Source: a virus. From it: 64,000 nucleotides of DNA. Shown in pieces: positions 23,789 to 32,372 of this stretch (its first letter is position 1; every line of letters begins with the position of its first letter). The stretch is taken from the IMG/VR virus record IMGVR_UViG_3300009182_000002, positions 33,730 through 97,729 of that record, one strand, 5' to 3'. Below the pieces are notes generated by a model. The model was not told the DNA's origin, ran no database searches, and worked only from the letters and a program-made list of their open reading frames with translations. The position numbers and the translations under genes were made by a program.

Positions 23789-24335
23789 ACGCTGTGTCTC
23801 CTAATCCGGCGGCAATACGGGCTAGCCCGTAACTGTCTGCCGCGTTGTCGTCTGTGAATTCGACCCCCCACTTCTTGTAGGTGTGGAGGAGGATCATGTT
23901 CTTCTGAATTCCGGTGCCCTTGCCCGTCACGTATTTCTTGAGCGAGGCCGGGGCGACTTGCAGTGGGTACTGTCCTGCGCTGTCTAGCAACTCGCACAAG
24001 CAAGCAAGCCGAACGACGCCCCACAACTCCCCGGAGATCAGCGCGCTGTGGCTCATACGCACTGGGGACTCTGCGGCTACGTCGAACACGACGTTGCCTT
24101 CACGTTGTAGGTCGCTGAACTCGTTCATGGTCCATACCCAGATGTTGCACAGACGGTCGATACCGCTACCCGGCGCGCGATACACGCGGGTACGGTGCTG
24201 GAGACCGTCGATGCTGAGCACGGTCATGGCGAATCCAGTGTATGACTGGTCGATTCCGATGGCTACGATTCCCGGGCTGTCGAGAGCCCCCCACTCTCGT
24301 ACCTCAGACCGCACAGCCATCGCAGAGATACTCAC
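23703..24335 (-). CDS. RuvC-like Holliday junction resolvase (210 aa)
   Basis: RNase H-fold signatures: VAIGIDQSYTGFA (catalytic D29), a central AAESP with the second acidic residue, and DDNAADSYGLARI at the C-terminus with the final aspartates. KKYVTGKGTG matches the conserved lysine-rich loop of RuvC-like phage resolvases. It probably cuts branched DNA before packaging. Start is GTG 24335 (cgagg upstream) or ATG 24320. It overlaps the preceding zinc protein by up to 32 bases. Confidence 0.85.
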   Translation of the reverse strand: MSISAMAVRSEVREWGALDSPGIVAIGIDQSYTGFAMTVLSIDGLQHRTRVYRAPGSGIDRLCNIWVWTMNEFSDLQREGNVVFDVAAESPVRMSHSALISGELWGVVRLACLCELLDSAGQYPLQVAPASLKKYVTGKGTGIQKNMILLHTYKKWGVEFTDDNAADSYGLARIAAGLGDTAYEQEVIRKLQDDKYRDGGNGFTVDPRNN

Positions 24336-24441
24336 TGCCTCGCCACAGGACCCCTGCCTTCAGGGTCTTGCAAGAAGAGCACAGTCGGTACTCCTCTTCC
24401 TCTGTCTCACCGTTGTCGTAAACATCGAACTTGTCTGTCAT
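24304..24441 (-). CDS. Tiny zinc-ribbon protein (45 aa)
   Basis: A 45-aa gene with ggagaactgag ahead of ATG 24441. An acidic N-terminus is followed by CSSC (21-24) and CDGC (40-43), a minimal four-cysteine zinc ribbon. It overlaps the 5' end of the RuvC-like gene. Function unknown. Confidence 0.65.
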   Translation of the reverse strand: MTDKFDVYDNGETEEEEYRLCSSCKTLKAGVLWRGSEYLCDGCAV

Positions 24442-24442
24442 C

Positions 24443-24898
24443 TCAGTTCTCCTTCCGAGTGCGCTTGGCACGTTCTGCCTTGATCATCGGGATGGTCAAC
24501 CAATAACCAATCCCGTCTAGCGGATTGTCTTCGGTAGGTCGGTTGAGTTCGCGGGCGATCTTCACGCAGACCATGGCCATGGCAACCTGCTCTGGGGTCA
24601 CCGGAACTCCAAAGATGACGCTCCACATCGTGGCCTGCTTGGTGAAGTCGTCCAGTGGGTGACCGTAGTCGGTGTTTCTGTCGCCTGCGACTAGGTCAGC
24701 GGCCTTGTTAGCCACGATGTGCGCGATTTCTTTGGTGTCATCGGGGTAGATAATCCCACCGGTAGGAGTCACATCGAACAAAGTTCCCTGCACCCACTTC
24801 GGTTTCTCTTCGGCACGCTTCTTCTCGTATGCGTGCGGAGGGTCGTTGTAGTTGGTCCCTGTGAACGAGTAATTCTGCTGGGGGTTCAGGGGCTCCAT
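24443..24898 (-). CDS. DUF6378-like protein (151 aa)
   Basis: ATG start. The region [22 protein letters not shown], followed by a [19 protein letters not shown] helix and [10 protein letters not shown], fits the phage-common DUF6378 domain (recalled, not searched), an all-helical fold with a R-x-x-x-Y-G motif and a terminal D-x-x-G-Y. Function not established; a nucleotide-handling role is possible. Confidence 0.72.
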   Translation of the reverse strand: MEPLNPQQNYSFTGTNYNDPPHAYEKKRAEEKPKWVQGTLFDVTPTGGIIYPDDTKEIAHIVANKAADLVAGDRNTDYGHPLDDFTKQATMWSVIFGVPVTPEQVAMAMVCVKIARELNRPTEDNPLDGIGYWLTIPMIKAERAKRTRKEN

Positions 24899-25383
24899 CG
24901 GCTGCTCCTCCTAGTGATGGGTGTCGATCCGGACGTGCGTCGAGTGAGTTCTCGGGAGATCAGCGCGGCGTCGCGCTCAACGTTCGTAGCAATGGCCTCT
25001 ACCAAAGTCCGGTAGGCGTGCTTCTCATCAAGTTCTTCCCGCGCTTTCTCAACTACGGGATCGGAAGCAACCTTCGCCTTGGTGATAGCAACCCGGTCGT
25101 CTCGCCCTCCCGACCAGTTGACCGCGACGGCCTTGGCCTCTGCCATGTCGAGAGTGCGCTGGGCCGACCTCTCGTCCACCCGCGCGAAAGCAACCTGCAC
25201 AGCGGTGTAGTCGTTCCACGACGTGTACGCGACGAAGAGGTTCATCAAGTCGTCATCACCCACGTCGGTGATATCCGGGGGGAGAGTCGGGATGTCCTCA
25301 TTCGGCTTGTTCGGGAGAGCGATGCCCTGAGTCGTCGTTCTGGCGACAGCGTCTCGGCTGGTCTGCCCCATGAAGTAGTTCAC
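24886..25383 (-). CDS. Hypothetical helical protein (165 aa)
   Basis: GTG start in a GTGA overlap. Mostly charged helices ([32 protein letters not shown]) and a basic Arg/Ser tail. It lies among recombination genes, between the DUF6378 and Cas4-like proteins, so a DNA-metabolism role is likely; no motif identifies one. Confidence 0.65.
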   Translation of the reverse strand: MNYFMGQTSRDAVARTTTQGIALPNKPNEDIPTLPPDITDVGDDDLMNLFVAYTSWNDYTAVQVAFARVDERSAQRTLDMAEAKAVAVNWSGGRDDRVAITKAKVASDPVVEKAREELDEKHAYRTLVEAIATNVERDAALISRELTRRTSGSTPITRRSSRWSP

Positions 25384-25604
25384 AGCGGATCACTTCCAAT
25401 GTGGGCACGATCCCCGTCGATAGATACGACTCCACGTCCTGCCACCACGATGTGTGGCTGAGCGCTTCTTTCACGGGTATACGTGGGTACATCAATGGAC
25501 AGACTTCGCACGTAGTGGCATTTGCCTTCGTAGTGAAGCGTCAGAACCGGGTGCCCGATGCGCTTGCTCTCAGGCTTGTTGTAATGAAACCAAAACGACT
25601 TCAC
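25380..25604 (-). CDS. Small hypothetical protein (74 aa)
   Basis: ATG start overlapping the Cas4-like gene by four bases. Beta-rich, with aromatic and basic residues at the N-terminus. No family recognised. Confidence 0.6.
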   Translation of the reverse strand: MKSFWFHYNKPESKRIGHPVLTLHYEGKCHYVRSLSIDVPTYTRERSAQPHIVVAGRGVVSIDGDRAHIGSDPL

Positions 25605-26437
25605 GACTCCTCCTCAAACGCGAGGCACTTCTTGCAACCACCCTTGTCGGGGCTGACGTTGCACTCCGGAGCGTCTGTCATCGCGAGGATGCGAGCGCAC
25701 GTCTGGAGGATGTCTTCCAAGTAGTCCGGCGAATACTTGACACTGAACTCCTTCGCGTCTTGGTTTGCCTTCCACTCGTAGAGGAAGACGCACTCGTTAG
25801 GAGCCGGTCGGGAAAGCAGACCGTCAGCATCCATAACGTGCAGGAGGTGGAGGTACATCTGACCTTGAAGGAAGTGGGTCCTGAACGGATTGCGGATCTG
25901 GTCCCACGCTTTGTCAGCGTCGTTGTTCGTCTTGGCAAGGAGATGCGGAGCCTCGTGGCGCAACGTCCCCGAACCGACGCTCTTGATCTCGATGATGAAA
26001 TCGTCACCAATTCCGACAACCCATCCATCGCAATGGCCACGAATGCGGAGGCTGTTGTCCCGCAGCGGTACCTCTAGATACTTGCCCCCGAGGGATAACC
26101 CCCAGTAGTCGGTCTTCTCTTCGCCCTTCCACAGCCCATACAAGACGCCCATCTCCTCAAGACGGGACTGCCACTTGGCGTGGATGTAGTGGCCCTCATC
26201 GAAGATGTTGTTGGTGCGGAGGTTGTGGCGCTCAGGGAGAGGCTTCTCCCCCGCCACGACCGCGAGCCACGATGCGCGGTGGCACCAGTCGTCGCGCACC
26301 ATCTCGCTGGGGTGGAAGACGTCCGTGCGTCTGGACGTGTCCGGTGGCCGCGTCAACATGTGCTTCTCGATTGGACCTAGGAGACGGGTCTCCCGCTTGC
26401 TCGCCTCAAGGTAGGCCTTGAGTGCAGATTTTGCCAT
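25601..26437 (-). CDS. Cas4/RecB-like PD-(D/E)XK exonuclease (278 aa)
   Basis: HPSEMVRDDWC places C52 early; RGHCDGWV supplies D137; IIEIKS gives E150 and K152 of the catalytic core; THFLQGQMYLHLL is the QxxxY helix; C259, C268 and C271 close the protein. Four cysteines split between the ends are diagnostic of the Fe-S Cas4/AddB-type nucleases. It probably resects DNA ends for the RecA encoded nearby. Confidence 0.88.
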   Translation of the reverse strand: MAKSALKAYLEASKRETRLLGPIEKHMLTRPPDTSRRTDVFHPSEMVRDDWCHRASWLAVVAGEKPLPERHNLRTNNIFDEGHYIHAKWQSRLEEMGVLYGLWKGEEKTDYWGLSLGGKYLEVPLRDNSLRIRGHCDGWVVGIGDDFIIEIKSVGSGTLRHEAPHLLAKTNNDADKAWDQIRNPFRTHFLQGQMYLHLLHVMDADGLLSRPAPNECVFLYEWKANQDAKEFSVKYSPDYLEDILQTCARILAMTDAPECNVSPDKGGCKKCLAFEEES

Positions 26438-26467
26438 GTGCCCTCCACATGCTCTCAGGGTGCCAGT

Positions 26468-26674
26468 CTAGCCGTCATAGTCCGGATGATCAACAGGACA
26501 CGGGACTGTGACGGGAGACCCGCACGAATAACACTCTCCATTCAACGCCCACCACGAGACGTCGTATTCCTCAAATGCGACCGCTATGAGGAAGACGTTG
26601 TAGCCGCAGTTGAGGCACTCATGGGTGGGGATGCCAGTGGCGTCGATCCCGAGTCCTGCTTCTAGAGGTTCCAC
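26468..26674 (-). CDS. Zinc-ribbon protein (68 aa)
   Basis: HECLNCGYN and CYSCGSP are two CxxC knuckles about 28 residues apart, and a CPVDHPDYDG tail follows. ATG start; overlaps the WhiB gene by 13 bases. Function unknown. Confidence 0.65.
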   Translation of the reverse strand: MEPLEAGLGIDATGIPTHECLNCGYNVFLIAVAFEEYDVSWWALNGECYSCGSPVTVPCPVDHPDYDG

Positions 26675-26973
26675 ACGTACTCCTCAAGATCAGAGTCATC
26701 ATCGAGGCGTTGCCAACGGCGAACCAAGGCATTCCGCTCACGATGAGACATTCCGCCTCGGATACCGTGCAACTCGTCGGTCTCAATGGCGTCTAGCAAG
26801 CACTCGCGCCTAACAACGCACTCGTCCTCACCATCCCGACCCCAGCAGACCGCTTTCGCTGAATCAGCAATCGGTTTGTACAAAGACTTGTCACGAGGTG
26901 GAAAGAAGATCTCGGTGTCCATGCCACGACACTTCGCCTCGTAACGCCATGAATAATCAGGTTTCTGGCTCAC
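26662..26973 (-). CDS. WhiB-family regulator with widened Cys spacing (103 aa)
   Basis: A second WhiB-like protein. C15, C43, C52 and C58 occupy the four ligand positions and GIRGG replaces GIWGG, followed by SHRERNALVRRW. The usual C-x2-C is C-x8-C here (insert WGRDGEDE), as found in some divergent WhiB proteins. It may bind the host sigma factor with altered cluster properties. It sits in the recombination operon, apart from the early WhiB at 8646. Confidence 0.85.
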   Translation of the reverse strand: MSQKPDYSWRYEAKCRGMDTEIFFPPRDKSLYKPIADSAKAVCWGRDGEDECVVRRECLLDAIETDELHGIRGGMSHRERNALVRRWQRLDDDSDLEEYVWNL

Positions 26974-27292
26974 TGTTCTCCTGCACCAATCGGCGGCGCA
27001 GGTCTAAGAAGTCCTCCTCGTCAAGCACAACATAGTTATGCCCGTTGAGATGGATACCGAGAACAGGAATACGACCATCGAGGAGAGCCTCGGTCATAAT
27101 CTTCTCCAGTACCTGAGCCGAAAGGGAAAATGACTTCTTGCCCGTCCACTTATGCTCAATGAGCAAGTCCGTGGTACGGACATCTCCCTTACGGCTCCAG
27201 AAGGCACCGGAGGCGGCGGTTCTTGAACCACCTAGGACCTTCGCGAGTCTCTTTTCATGTCGCCCAGACTCACGCTGGCCTTCACTCTTCAT
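26957..27292 (-). CDS. Hjc-like PD-(D/E)XK resolvase/endonuclease (111 aa)
   Basis: GSRTAASGAFWSRKGDVRTTDLLIEHKWT carries the G-S-G-A-F-x-x-x-K-G-D-V pattern, with the D and E-x-K of the catalytic site, typical of small phage Holliday-junction-type endonucleases. Overlaps recA by 11 bases. Together with the RuvC-like protein it gives the phage two candidate resolvases. Confidence 0.8.
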   Translation of the reverse strand: MKSEGQRESGRHEKRLAKVLGGSRTAASGAFWSRKGDVRTTDLLIEHKWTGKKSFSLSAQVLEKIMTEALLDGRIPVLGIHLNGHNYVVLDEEDFLDLRRRLVQENSEPET

Positions 27293-28334
27293 TGCTGTCG
27301 GGTGAAACCAGAGCGACCTTGTGCTTCAGAGTGCCAAGGACGCCGGACTCCAGATCTTCGCGAAGATCGAGTTCTTCTCGAATAGAGTTTAGCAGATTCT
27401 CTGCACCTTGCCACTTACGGTCCCCGTAAAAGAACCAGCCACCACGACGTTCAACAATTCCGTTAAGAATGCTGATAGCAACAATCTCTTTGCCGAAATC
27501 GTAATCTCCGGGAGGAACCGCTCCGCCGTTCTCGAAGTAGAAATCGAAGTAGGCGGTCTGCTGTGGAGGAGCGGTCTTGTTCTTGATGGTGCGTACCCGG
27601 ATCGTCTGCCCGATTCGTTGCTTGTTGCCAGACGAGCCGATCTCAATCCACTCGTCTCGCTTGACCTCACAGCGAACTGCCATTGCGTAGTCCTTGCCAA
27701 GACCACCGGGGGTGGTGCGAGGGTCTCCGTGCATAACGCCAATCTTCATGCGGAACTGGTTGATGACAATTCCGGTGACGCCGCGCTCTTCTTCAGTAAG
27801 AGAACGCTTGGTCGCCTTGCCGACTTTCCTGAAGAACTTGTTAGTGAGAAGGGCTCCACGACCAACTGTCGATTCCTCCATCAATTTTTGGTCCTCTGTG
27901 CTTGGGACAAGGGCCGGTAGGGAATCAAGGATGACGAGGTCCACGGCCTTGCTCTCACAGAACTGGATGACGGCTTCGTAGGCGTCCTCCATAATGTTGG
28001 TCTCCACGACCAACACGCGAGACGTGTCTACCCCACACAGTTCGGCGTACTGAGGGCTCCATGGCTCGGCAGCAACCCAGACAGTAATGAACTCTGGATT
28101 GGCCTGCTGGTTGGCCGCAATGGTCTTCAGCGCAATAGCGGTCTTTCCATGCGAAGCCTCACCAACGACCTCGGTCCACTGGCCGACAGGCCAACCTCCT
28201 CCAAGGACGACGTCCAACGACAGCGACCCGGTGGTAATGCGCTTCGGTAGCAACACATCACTACCAAGCACCACAGTCCCGTCACCCATCTTCTTGTTAA
28301 GAAGAGCGGCAACCTTCATCACGTCCGTGTTCAT
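27282..28334 (-). CDS. RecA-like recombinase (350 aa)
   Basis: Strand-exchange ATPase. Walker A GEASHGKT (G58-T65), an AAEP segment with the catalytic glutamate, Walker B LVILDS, and an L2-type segment NQFRMKIGVMHGDPRTTPGG, all in RecA order. The length matches bacterial RecA. It sits with the Cas4-like and Hjc-like nucleases, so recombination-dependent replication or repair is likely. ATG start, four-base overlap with the upstream gene. Confidence 0.93.
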   Translation of the reverse strand: MNTDVMKVAALLNKKMGDGTVVLGSDVLLPKRITTGSLSLDVVLGGGWPVGQWTEVVGEASHGKTAIALKTIAANQQANPEFITVWVAAEPWSPQYAELCGVDTSRVLVVETNIMEDAYEAVIQFCESKAVDLVILDSLPALVPSTEDQKLMEESTVGRGALLTNKFFRKVGKATKRSLTEEERGVTGIVINQFRMKIGVMHGDPRTTPGGLGKDYAMAVRCEVKRDEWIEIGSSGNKQRIGQTIRVRTIKNKTAPPQQTAYFDFYFENGGAVPPGDYDFGKEIVAISILNGIVERRGGWFFYGDRKWQGAENLLNSIREELDLREDLESGVLGTLKHKVALVSPDSNEE

Positions 28335-28726
28335 TCGATTCTCCCGACGATGTTGCTTGGGTTGTAGCCTGCTCCCTGAATCTGCTTAGCGGGAGTGACT
28401 GCACCACCTGAGTTGCTAGATGGCATGGTTGGACCGGAACCGGACTGCATGACTGGATACCCGCAGTCATAGCATCGCTGGTATGAGGACCCGGGGGCTG
28501 AGAAGTAGTTGCCGCTCATGCACTCGGGGCACTGCGACGTCTGGCGTACGCTCTGTGCCTTCGTTGTAGTGAGAGTGTCCTGCTCAGCGTCGTACTCAAC
28601 AGGCATGCCGTGCGCCTGCTGGGGCGTTACCTGTAACGGCTGACGAGGAGGACTGGACACCGGAGGTGTCGAGGGGCGAGGGCCGGGGTTGCCCAACTTA
28701 TTGGCCCACCAGTTGCTGTTGCTCAT
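28331..28726 (-). CDS. Zinc-ribbon protein with Pro-rich N-terminus (131 aa)
   Basis: Residues 10-40 are Pro/Ser/Gln-rich. CPECMSGNYF and CYDCGYP form a zinc ribbon at about 66-90. A Ser/Gly tail ends in NPSNIVGRIE. No family recognised; position beside recA suggests a DNA role. Confidence 0.65.
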   Translation of the reverse strand: MSNSNWWANKLGNPGPRPSTPPVSSPPRQPLQVTPQQAHGMPVEYDAEQDTLTTTKAQSVRQTSQCPECMSGNYFSAPGSSYQRCYDCGYPVMQSGSGPTMPSSNSGGAVTPAKQIQGAGYNPSNIVGRIE

Positions 28727-29139
28727 TAGTCACCTGCCATGTGGATGATGTCTAGATCAAGAAGGTTGCTAAGGACCGCGAGAGCAGCGCTGAAGGCGAC
28801 CGCTGAATACGCATCTTGCATTGCACTCATCACGCTTTCGGGGTATTCGGTTTCGGAGTAGGCATTCTGGAACTCGACCGATGCCCTAGCAATAACCTGA
28901 CTCTGAACCGAAACGATGGGCACGAAGATGGAGACTCGGTCCAAGCGAGCGATGCTTGCCTCCCGCTCCATCTGGGCGACTTCGTCGCTGATAGGCGGGA
29001 ATTCCAGCAACTCCGCGACTTCCTCGGGGTCTCCGATCATGGAGTCGTAGAGGGTCTTCCTCGCCAAGGTCCCGATGGGAACCTCAAAGACAACGAGGCT
29101 CGGGTCCTCGTCCTGTCTCTTCTTCCACGGCCATTTCAT
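28726..29139 (-). CDS. Hypothetical protein (137 aa)
   Basis: Start set at ATG 29139, overlapping the polymerase stop (ATGA). Basic N-terminus (MKWPWKKRQDE) then a helical body whose last third is hydrophobic (AYSAVAFSAALAVLSNLLDL) but too short and mixed for a clear membrane helix. Function unknown. Confidence 0.65.
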   Translation of the reverse strand: MKWPWKKRQDEDPSLVVFEVPIGTLARKTLYDSMIGDPEEVAELLEFPPISDEVAQMEREASIARLDRVSIFVPIVSVQSQVIARASVEFQNAYSETEYPESVMSAMQDAYSAVAFSAALAVLSNLLDLDIIHMAGD

Positions 29140-31073
29140 TTGGCCTCTCCCCACTTGTTCACGACCTTCACGTCGGCAAGCAGGGGGACGTCTAGCAGAT
29201 TGATCCCCTCCATAGCCTCTCGGATGATCTCGGCGGTTTCTTGCGCGATGCTGGTTGGAGTAACCGTCACCAACTCGTCGTGGACGGTGAGGATCAGGCT
29301 GCTGTCGTCTGAGATCATCCTGTGGGCGCGAACCATTGCGACCTTGATGATGTCTGCGGCAGAACCTTGGATCTTCGTGTTAAACGCCTGCCTCTCAGCC
29401 TGCGCTCGGAAACCGACCTCCTCGCTCCGCAGATTCGGAAGGTACCTGCGACGACCGAACATGGTCGTGACATACGGAACCGGACTTCGACGGCGGGACT
29501 CGTTGACAACCTCCGCCTTGTACTTCGCCACTGATCGAAACTTCGCGCTGAAGTCTCCAAGCAACTTCTTGGCCTCAGCGGCAGAGCAACCAATCTGGCT
29601 AGCGATCTTCTCCGGACCAACCCCGTAGGCCATGGACAGGACGAGCACCTTTCCGGCTTTGCGGTCCACACCCATGACGTCGCCCACCGTCGTGTAGATG
29701 TCGTCGCCGTCAAGGTAGTTGCGGACCATCGTCTTGTCGCCCGACAGGCTGGCAATCACTCGCGGCTCGATCTGGCTGTAGTCGGCCACGACGAGTTGGT
29801 AGCCCTCTGGTGCTGCGAACAGATTTCGGATGGCGCGACCACGGTCGGTGCTGGGTGACGGAACGTTCTGCATGTTGGGTCGCCGAGATGAGAACCTTCC
29901 GGTCTCTGCACCGCACTGGTCAAAATCGGTGTGGATCTTGCCGTCGGTGAGCAAGGCCTCCTTGGCAACGACCTTCGACTTGCCGTTGACCGTCCTAGTA
30001 ACGTTCCCGCCTTGGTAAGGAATCACGTAGGTCGAGAGCAACTTGTTGAGATCCGCATACTCCAAGAGACCATCGACCACGGCGTGCCTGCCGCGCAGTG
30101 CCTCCAGCGCGTCAGCAGCCACAGAAGGCTGGCCTCCCGGCGTCGTCTTACGCGCCTTCAGACCCAGCCCACCATCTTTCTTGGAGGAGAACAGCAGGGC
30201 CTGCTTCTCACCGTTGGAGTTGATGTTGAAAGCGCGCCCTGCGGCCTTGTAGATCTTGGCCTTGGTGCTCTCCAAATCAACCTCAAGAACGTCTTTGAGC
30301 GCCTGAAGCGCGTCCGTGTCGATGACCGCACCCGTCAACTCCATGGCGCAGAGGACCTCCATGACGTCCATCTCAAGCCGGAAGACCCGCGTGAGTTGAG
30401 CGGCGTGGATGTTGACTTCCAACCTCTTCCACAACTTGTAGGTCCAGTGAACGTCCAGCCATGCGTACGATGCCACGGTGTTGAAGTCATAGGCCTCTAC
30501 TTCCTTGCCAACGCCCTTCTCCATCTCGTAGCCGAACTCGCGCTTCAAGCAAGCAGCGAGGCCAAGAGCGTGACGGTTCCTGTTGTCAGTTAGAAAGGAC
30601 GCGACGTACGTGCATGCGTACGACGGGTGCGGAGTCTCGCCGTAGTACTTGGACACGCTCTCCAAGTCGAACTTCAGGTTGTGCCCGATCTTCGTCTTGT
30701 CCGAAAAGAACAACGGCCTGAGCGTGCTGAACACCTCTGCGGGGGTCAACTGCTCAGGCGGATCGGTGAACACTGACGTCCACGTCTTCTTGTCTCGGCT
30801 GTAGTCGGCCTCGCGGAGGGTTAGCCCCTTCTCCTTGCGCTTCTCTCCGCTGCCGGTCAAGGGCTTGATGTGCTCCACGAAATCACCGTTGGGGTGACCC
30901 ATCGGTATGACGTCAGTGCGCCCATCAGTTGCTAGGGCGATCCATACGACGTCGTTCCTCCATGGGTCTCCGCGATGCGCTCCCCATGTTTCAACGTCGA
31001 AAGCAAACTGTGGCTTCTTCATGTAGGCGTGGAGAAGTTCATCCAACGCCGCTTGAGTCGTGATGATGTTCAT
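29136..31073 (-). CDS. polA: Family A DNA polymerase (645 aa)
   Basis: Start chosen at ATG 31073, directly after ggagg. The 3'-5' exonuclease domain is complete: FDVETWG (D26, E28), IGHNLKFD and an ASYAWLD box. The polymerase domain has motif A ADYSQIE (D431), the O-helix RKAGKVLVLSMAYG (R471, K475, Y483) and motif C TVHDEL (H598, D599). The O-helix position equal to E. coli Phe762 is leucine (L479). No 5' nuclease domain is present. It is the replicative polymerase of this phage. Confidence 0.96.
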   Translation of the reverse strand: MNIITTQAALDELLHAYMKKPQFAFDVETWGAHRGDPWRNDVVWIALATDGRTDVIPMGHPNGDFVEHIKPLTGSGEKRKEKGLTLREADYSRDKKTWTSVFTDPPEQLTPAEVFSTLRPLFFSDKTKIGHNLKFDLESVSKYYGETPHPSYACTYVASFLTDNRNRHALGLAACLKREFGYEMEKGVGKEVEAYDFNTVASYAWLDVHWTYKLWKRLEVNIHAAQLTRVFRLEMDVMEVLCAMELTGAVIDTDALQALKDVLEVDLESTKAKIYKAAGRAFNINSNGEKQALLFSSKKDGGLGLKARKTTPGGQPSVAADALEALRGRHAVVDGLLEYADLNKLLSTYVIPYQGGNVTRTVNGKSKVVAKEALLTDGKIHTDFDQCGAETGRFSSRRPNMQNVPSPSTDRGRAIRNLFAAPEGYQLVVADYSQIEPRVIASLSGDKTMVRNYLDGDDIYTTVGDVMGVDRKAGKVLVLSMAYGVGPEKIASQIGCSAAEAKKLLGDFSAKFRSVAKYKAEVVNESRRRSPVPYVTTMFGRRRYLPNLRSEEVGFRAQAERQAFNTKIQGSAADIIKVAMVRAHRMISDDSSLILTVHDELVTVTPTSIAQETAEIIREAMEGINLLDVPLLADVKVVNKWGEAK

Positions 31074-31090
31074 GGTCCTCCAAAGAAAGA

Positions 31091-31141
31091 GCGGGGGGGC
31101 CGGAGCCAAGGAGGGGGGTCAGGGCTCGACAGCCCCCCCGC
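31091..31141 (-). promoter_or_regulatory. GC-rich inverted repeat between SSB-like and polymerase genes
   Basis: Ten perfectly complementary bases (31091-31100 with 31132-31141) enclose a second short pair (gagcc 31103-31107 with ggctc 31123-31127). The structure fills the 80-base gap between the SSB-like gene and polA. It could attenuate or process the transcript so that the SSB-like gene is made in excess. No T-run follows. Confidence 0.6.
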
Positions 31142-31153
31142 GTCAGTGGGCGA

Positions 31154-31870
31154 TCAGCAGTAGTTCGCTGCTTCTCGCAGTTCCTCGGAGGTGGAGTACC
31201 GAAGGATGTCCATTCCCGGGTCCTTGATGGACTTCAACTCGCTGACGACTGACTCAGGATCGAGATCCCAGTCCTCAGCAATATCGCGCTCCTTCACCGG
31301 GCGGACGACGGTGCGGGACTGCTTGCCCTCACCGGTCTTGCTCAACTCCCAGTAACCGGAGTCGATGGGGCCGCTACGACCCTCGTGCTGCTCCTTGATG
31401 GCCGCAGCAGCGGTGGGCGTAGCGATGTAGACCTGAGCCATCAGGTCGTCAGGGTCGGTCAGGTCAACGATCCGGAATCCGTACTTGGAACTCGGCACGT
31501 TGCCACGAGCGCAGAGCGGGCAGCCCTTCTCCTCGCCAATGCAGATGAACGACCGGCGACCCTTCGCCGCGTCCACCCAGTGCTGGTCGAATACCAGCGG
31601 GTTTGAAGACAGGAACTTGACGAGGTGGGCAGACTGCATGAACCGAAACTCGCTGTGCTTCTTGGTGGACTGCTGGTTCTGGCTGGACTTCATCGCCTTT
31701 GATGCAGCGGCCCAACCCTCCTGCACGAACGACGATGCGTCCGCGAACTCGTTCTCGTTCTCGTTCTCGTACTGGTCACGCTCGGGTCGCGGTGCGCGAC
31801 TGGCGGGCTTCTCGTCGTCCGAGAGGTACTCGTCAACGGTTGGGGCAGATGAACTTCTCTTGATGGCCAT
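31154..31870 (-). CDS. SSB-like DNA-binding protein (238 aa)
   Basis: Start chosen at ATG 31870 after tagga. An acidic, Asn/Glu-rich segment lies near 35-45, then a core with FLSSNPLVFDQHWVDAAKGRRSFICIG, GCPLCARG and FRIVDLTDPDDLMAQ. This resembles the proteins annotated as single-stranded DNA-binding in actinophages, with a zinc-like CPLC turn. Position directly upstream of polA fits. The C-terminus is not the classical acidic tail of bacterial SSB. Confidence 0.65.
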   Translation of the reverse strand: MAIKRSSSAPTVDEYLSDDEKPASRAPRPERDQYENENENEFADASSFVQEGWAAASKAMKSSQNQQSTKKHSEFRFMQSAHLVKFLSSNPLVFDQHWVDAAKGRRSFICIGEEKGCPLCARGNVPSSKYGFRIVDLTDPDDLMAQVYIATPTAAAAIKEQHEGRSGPIDSGYWELSKTGEGKQSRTVVRPVKERDIAEDWDLDPESVVSELKSIKDPGMDILRYSTSEELREAANYC

Positions 31871-31889
31871 GGTGTTTTGTCCTAAGTGG

Positions 31890-32372
31890 CTAGATGGTTT
31901 GATTGGCAATGGCTTGCTGGATTTGGTTCCAAGACTCGGATAGTTCAACTCCGATGTCCGTGTGCCGGGACCACTCAACGCGCGGGGCGTCAAGAAGGCC
32001 ACGACGAGCGAATGAATCGACGGCTGCCTCGATCATTTCCTTTGTGTACAGCCGACGACCCCTGCGCTCTACGCCGTCCCGCCCAGTGACCGACTTCATT
32101 CGGTACGGAGCGTTCGGGATGTAGCCGCGAGTAGTCCAGAGACGAACGGACTTCTCGCTTTTGTTCAACGCTCTTGCGAGCGCCCCGATGGTGTACATCG
32201 GTCGGTCCTGACCGTGGATGTGCTTGATCACGGACAGGTCCTCCCAAGACCCAACGGGAGTCTGATTGGTAGTGACAGCGATGATGGCCTCGCGGCGCTT
32301 GCGCTTGCTCCCCGGGTAGAACTGCTCAAGCCCGGAGAACATGTCGTCAATGGCATCGGTCATGCTGGTCAC
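31890..32372 (-). CDS. MerR-like helix-turn-helix protein (160 aa)
   Basis: Residues about 60-92 (MYTIGALARALNKSEKSVRLWTTRGYIPNAPYR) form a MerR/excisionase-type winged helix, followed by a basic wing (RRGRRLYTKEMIEA). It probably binds DNA as a regulator or recombination factor. GTG start in a GTGA overlap with the upstream gene. Confidence 0.75.
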   Translation of the reverse strand: MTSMTDAIDDMFSGLEQFYPGSKRKRREAIIAVTTNQTPVGSWEDLSVIKHIHGQDRPMYTIGALARALNKSEKSVRLWTTRGYIPNAPYRMKSVTGRDGVERRGRRLYTKEMIEAAVDSFARRGLLDAPRVEWSRHTDIGVELSESWNQIQQAIANQTI

